The notes under the pieces: generated by a model | Told to the model about the DNA's origin: nothing | Database searches by the model: none | The model's input: only the letters and a program-made list of their open reading frames with translations | Position numbers and translations under genes: made by a program | Assembly (NCBI GenBank): GCA_023053575.1 | Contig: JAKZAP010000022.1 | Coordinates: 18,538,489-18,602,488, forward strand | Length of the DNA: 64,000 nt | Direction of reading: 5' to 3' | Source: Branchinecta lynchi | Taxonomy: Eukaryota > Arthropoda > Branchiopoda > Anostraca > Branchinectidae | Shown: piece by piece, positions 61,762 to 64,000 of the stretch | How the letters are laid out: each line of letters opens with the position of its first letter | Position numbering within the stretch: the first letter of the stretch is position 1

Positions 61762-62458
61762 AGTTTAACTGAAAAGCCAACTTATTTTTAAACGTTTGAT
61801 TTCAATACACTGAATTATTTTGACTCATATAAGGGATTTTTGTTTTTTACGTTGCGTAGTCTAGTAGTGACGTTTGGAATCTCCGCTGATTGCACGACAA
61901 ATAACTTCACGGCGAGTCGCGGAAAATTTGAATGTCTGCAAAAGCGTGTGTTTCAATGGCTACCAAAGCGAAGATTTTGAAATGTTCGATTCCAGATTGC
62001 AGAATCACATCCAAAGATAGCCCTCTGTTCCATGCTACCGAATAGGTTTCCTTTGTGGAAGGACACAGTCAACAGAGAATTTGGCCAGCCTTCGACCAAG
62101 TTGATTAGCAAGTTCTAGTTTTCAACTGGTCATGTTCTTCCTTCATGGCGAATGCCAAGTTCTTCCTGGTCACTTTCACTTCCCATGTTACTTTCATCTT
62201 CCTGGCTTGAATAATGTAAATCCGCCATGACTTGTTATTACGGCAATTGGCTGCCGCTGTAGTTGCTAAACGTTTCAAACATAGAGCTACGTCCGTATAG
62301 AGGTACAACAGTTACGGAAGAGAAATTACGTCAGCTAAAATTCAAAAATCGTGGATAACAAAGTAACGAAGTAACGCGTTTTTGTCGGTTCTTCTAGCCT
62401 AATTAAGTAAAAATATGATGGGTAATCAGTGTGGTATCTTAGCCCTATTCTGTTAACC
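61762..62458 (+). mobile_element. TTAA-flanked element (Kolobok/piggyBac-like) with THAP-like remnant
   Basis: It is flanked by TTAA on both sides within a D unit. The ends AGTTTAACTGAAAAGCC and, inverted, AGGTTAACAGAATAGGG are imperfect TIRs. A relative lies at 30.07-30.51 kb. TTAA target sites occur in piggyBac and Kolobok elements. The THAP-like finger inside favours Kolobok, as inference. Confidence 0.6.
61956..62117 (+). pseudogene. THAP-like zinc finger fragment
   Basis: The frame MATKAKILKCSIPDCRITSK then DSPLFH has the C-x4-C start and FH motif of a THAP finger. After a frameshift near 62035 it continues LPNRFPLWKDTVNREFG, in the place of the THAP P..W segment. The distal C-x2-H pair is not seen. 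Confidence 0.4.
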
Positions 62459-62803
62459 TTTAATGAAACTTGATTTTTGGAAAGACGTCTTGTCTCAGAT
62501 GTCCTACTGTAAGTCCGAACCGGATTCAGTGTACTGTGGGAGGGATTGGGGGAGACCGGAAATCTTATTTGACAATGCAAACTTTTGCATTATCAGATTT
62601 GATTCGCAGTCAAGTTGGGCTAACGGAATATCTATGACCGTAAATCTTGTGACACGCTTAGAATGGAGGGATGGGGTTGAAATTTGGTGGAAAGAATAAG
62701 AACAAGCCCTAGATACGCCATTGACAGAACCGAACCGGATCCGAGTATTGTGGGGGAGGGGGGGGGGGGGGGCAGAATTCGGGGATCCAACGTTAAGGTA
62801 CAT

Positions 62804-63108
62804 CCCGATGAAAAATTTGTCTCAAAATAGTACTATGAAGCAGGACGAAAAAGTAGCATGCAGTACTAACTGATGCTACTACATGCTTCTACTTCAAGGC
62901 TACCGTGTTACTGTATACTACTATATGCTACTATTAGCAAGAGTGGATCCTTCTATGGCAAGAAAGGATGGGAGTGGATACTACTACTTAAGATTGGACC
63001 AGTCTGAGGCACATTAAATGATGGTATTCTTTGCTATTACATAGTATTACATGCACCTTTTTCGTACTACTACCATACTACTACGCAGGCTGCAAATTTT
63101 TCATCGGG
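62804..63108 (+). mobile_element. Family B MITE, copy 4, nested in family D
   Basis: CCCGATGAAAAATTTGTCTC to AAATTTTTCATCGGG, with AT on both sides. The surrounding D sequence (TTAAGGTAC ... CCAATGTGCTAGGACGATG) becomes continuous when the element and one AT are removed. Confidence 0.9.
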
Positions 63109-64000
63109 ATCCAATGTGCTAGGACGATGAAAATTGGCAGGCATATCAGGGTCCCGACAAACTAACTTGGAAATAGTCACTTCCCCGATCGAACCACCGT
63201 AGTAGAAGTGGAGGGAGGGGGGATCTGGATCTTGCCTTCCGGCCAAGTTCCATATAACGATCACTTTTCTGTCGGTCGGTCCGTTGATCGCGAGTTAGGG
63301 TACTTCCAGATGTGCTAGGACGATGAACCCTACCAAACGGACTTGGAAATAGTCACTTTCCCGATCCGACCACCATGGGGAGTGGAGAGAGGGGTAGGGG
63401 GAATCCGGAATATTGACTTATTTTTTACTTTTGAACGTGAAATCGGATCTGAATGAAACTTGATGTTTGGAAAGACCTTGGATCTCAGATGATACACTTC
63501 GTGTCGGGAATGGATCCGATGACTGCGGGGAGTTGGGGGGGGGGCGGGAATGTATGACATGTTCGGAGTGGACGGATCGGGATGAAACTTAGTGGGAAGA
63601 ACAAGCTCAAGCCTTAGATACATAGTTGACTAGAATTCCTGTGATCCCGAGTTGAGATGCTTCCACATGTGCTAGGACGATGACCATTTTAACGTAAGAA
63701 CAGTCGTTTCTCTGATTTGACTATCGTAGGGAGAGTGGGGGAAGGGTGAATCTCGAATCTTCAGGTGTGTCCAACTTTTGAATGGGTGATCGGATCTTAT
63801 CGGGAAGAACTTGTGTCTGAGATGTCCCATTTCAAGTGCGACCAGGATTTGATAAATGTGGGGGGATCGAGGAGGAGGAGACCCGAAATTTTGTGACACG
63901 CTTAGCGTGTAGCGATTGGGATAGCACTTGTTGGGATTAACAAGCATAAGCCCTTGGTACATCAGTGACAGAACTGGAGCGAATTTGGGCACTCTGGGGG
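63109..64000 (+). repeat. Family D copies running off the right edge
   Basis: The D body resumes after the MITE. A new 5' end appears at about 63232 (CTTGCCTTCCGGCCAAGTTC then CATATAACGATCAC, CTGTCGGTCGGTCC). Units with GTGCTAGGACGATGA and GGGATGAAACTTAGTGGGAA repeat to the end. Confidence 0.85.

Larger units (their letters stand above)
61646..62800 (+). repeat. Family D copy interrupted by TTAA-flanked element
   Basis: D sequence (CTGTGGGGGGAGTGGAAATT, AACGGGTGATCGGATC) breaks at 61761 and resumes at about 62459 (AATGAAACTTGATTTTTGGA). It continues through GAACCGGATTCAGTG-like and poly-G segments to the family B insertion at 62804. Confidence 0.8.

Noticed and set aside
1..64000. Bacterial, phage or CRISPR content
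   Set aside because: Split exons, LINE and hAT remnants and eukaryotic genes are present; repeats lack the spacing of a CRISPR array.

Overview
The window reads as animal (metazoan) nuclear DNA, most likely from an invertebrate. Coding sequence is split into short exons with GT/AG splice sites. The two recognisable host genes are eukaryotic: an RRP7A homologue and an EEF2KMT/FAM86-like methyltransferase. Everything else is dominated by decayed transposable elements (LINEs, hAT, several MITE and foldback families). I see no operons, no bacterial signals, no CRISPR array and no rRNA. The species cannot be fixed from what I see.

Host genes. (1) An RRP7A homologue lies on the minus strand from 19430 down to the stop at 8628. 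Six coding exons have compatible phases and end in the family's conserved C-terminal residues. Only a short first coding exon is missing. Its introns hold a LINE, an AGAGCGTGTTCC-type MITE, a foldback element and a large tandem-repeat element. (2) Two adjoining exons of an EEF2KMT (FAM86)-like lysine methyltransferase lie on the plus strand at 32857-33012 and 56723-56902. Both are phase 0 and 23.7 kb apart. The catalytic exons should lie beyond 64000 and the first exon was not found. A decayed copy of the first of these exons sits at 33775-33876.

Layout. 1-7.2 kb: hAT transposase remnant, a 'GGATCCC' repeat copy, then a dense run of small inverted-repeat elements. 8.6-19.4 kb: RRP7A. 19.4-32.8 kb: between the two divergent genes, with a LINE 3' fragment, 430-bp higher-order repeats (27-28.9 kb), tRNA-Thr-like repeats, a second hAT remnant and a 24-bp minisatellite. 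32.8-56.9 kb: EEF2KMT region, mostly one giant intron, holding an RT fragment, diverged tandem repeats, LINE ORF1 split by a 789-bp palindrome, and three copies of a GGGATCCC-bounded repeat. 57-64 kb: nested MITEs and more of the 430-bp family, one copy interrupted by a TTAA-flanked element carrying a THAP-like finger.

Main unusual signal. Several otherwise unrelated repeat families (called A, D and K here) share one architecture. It consists of short palindromes or hairpins at the termini, a CTGTCCGTC-type microsatellite just inside the 5' end (A, D), a conserved core around GATGAAACTTGG, and internal tandem arrays, with no coding capacity that I can recognise. They look like one superfamily of non-coding elements. 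Nested insertions give internal empty sites for the B, J and TTAA families.
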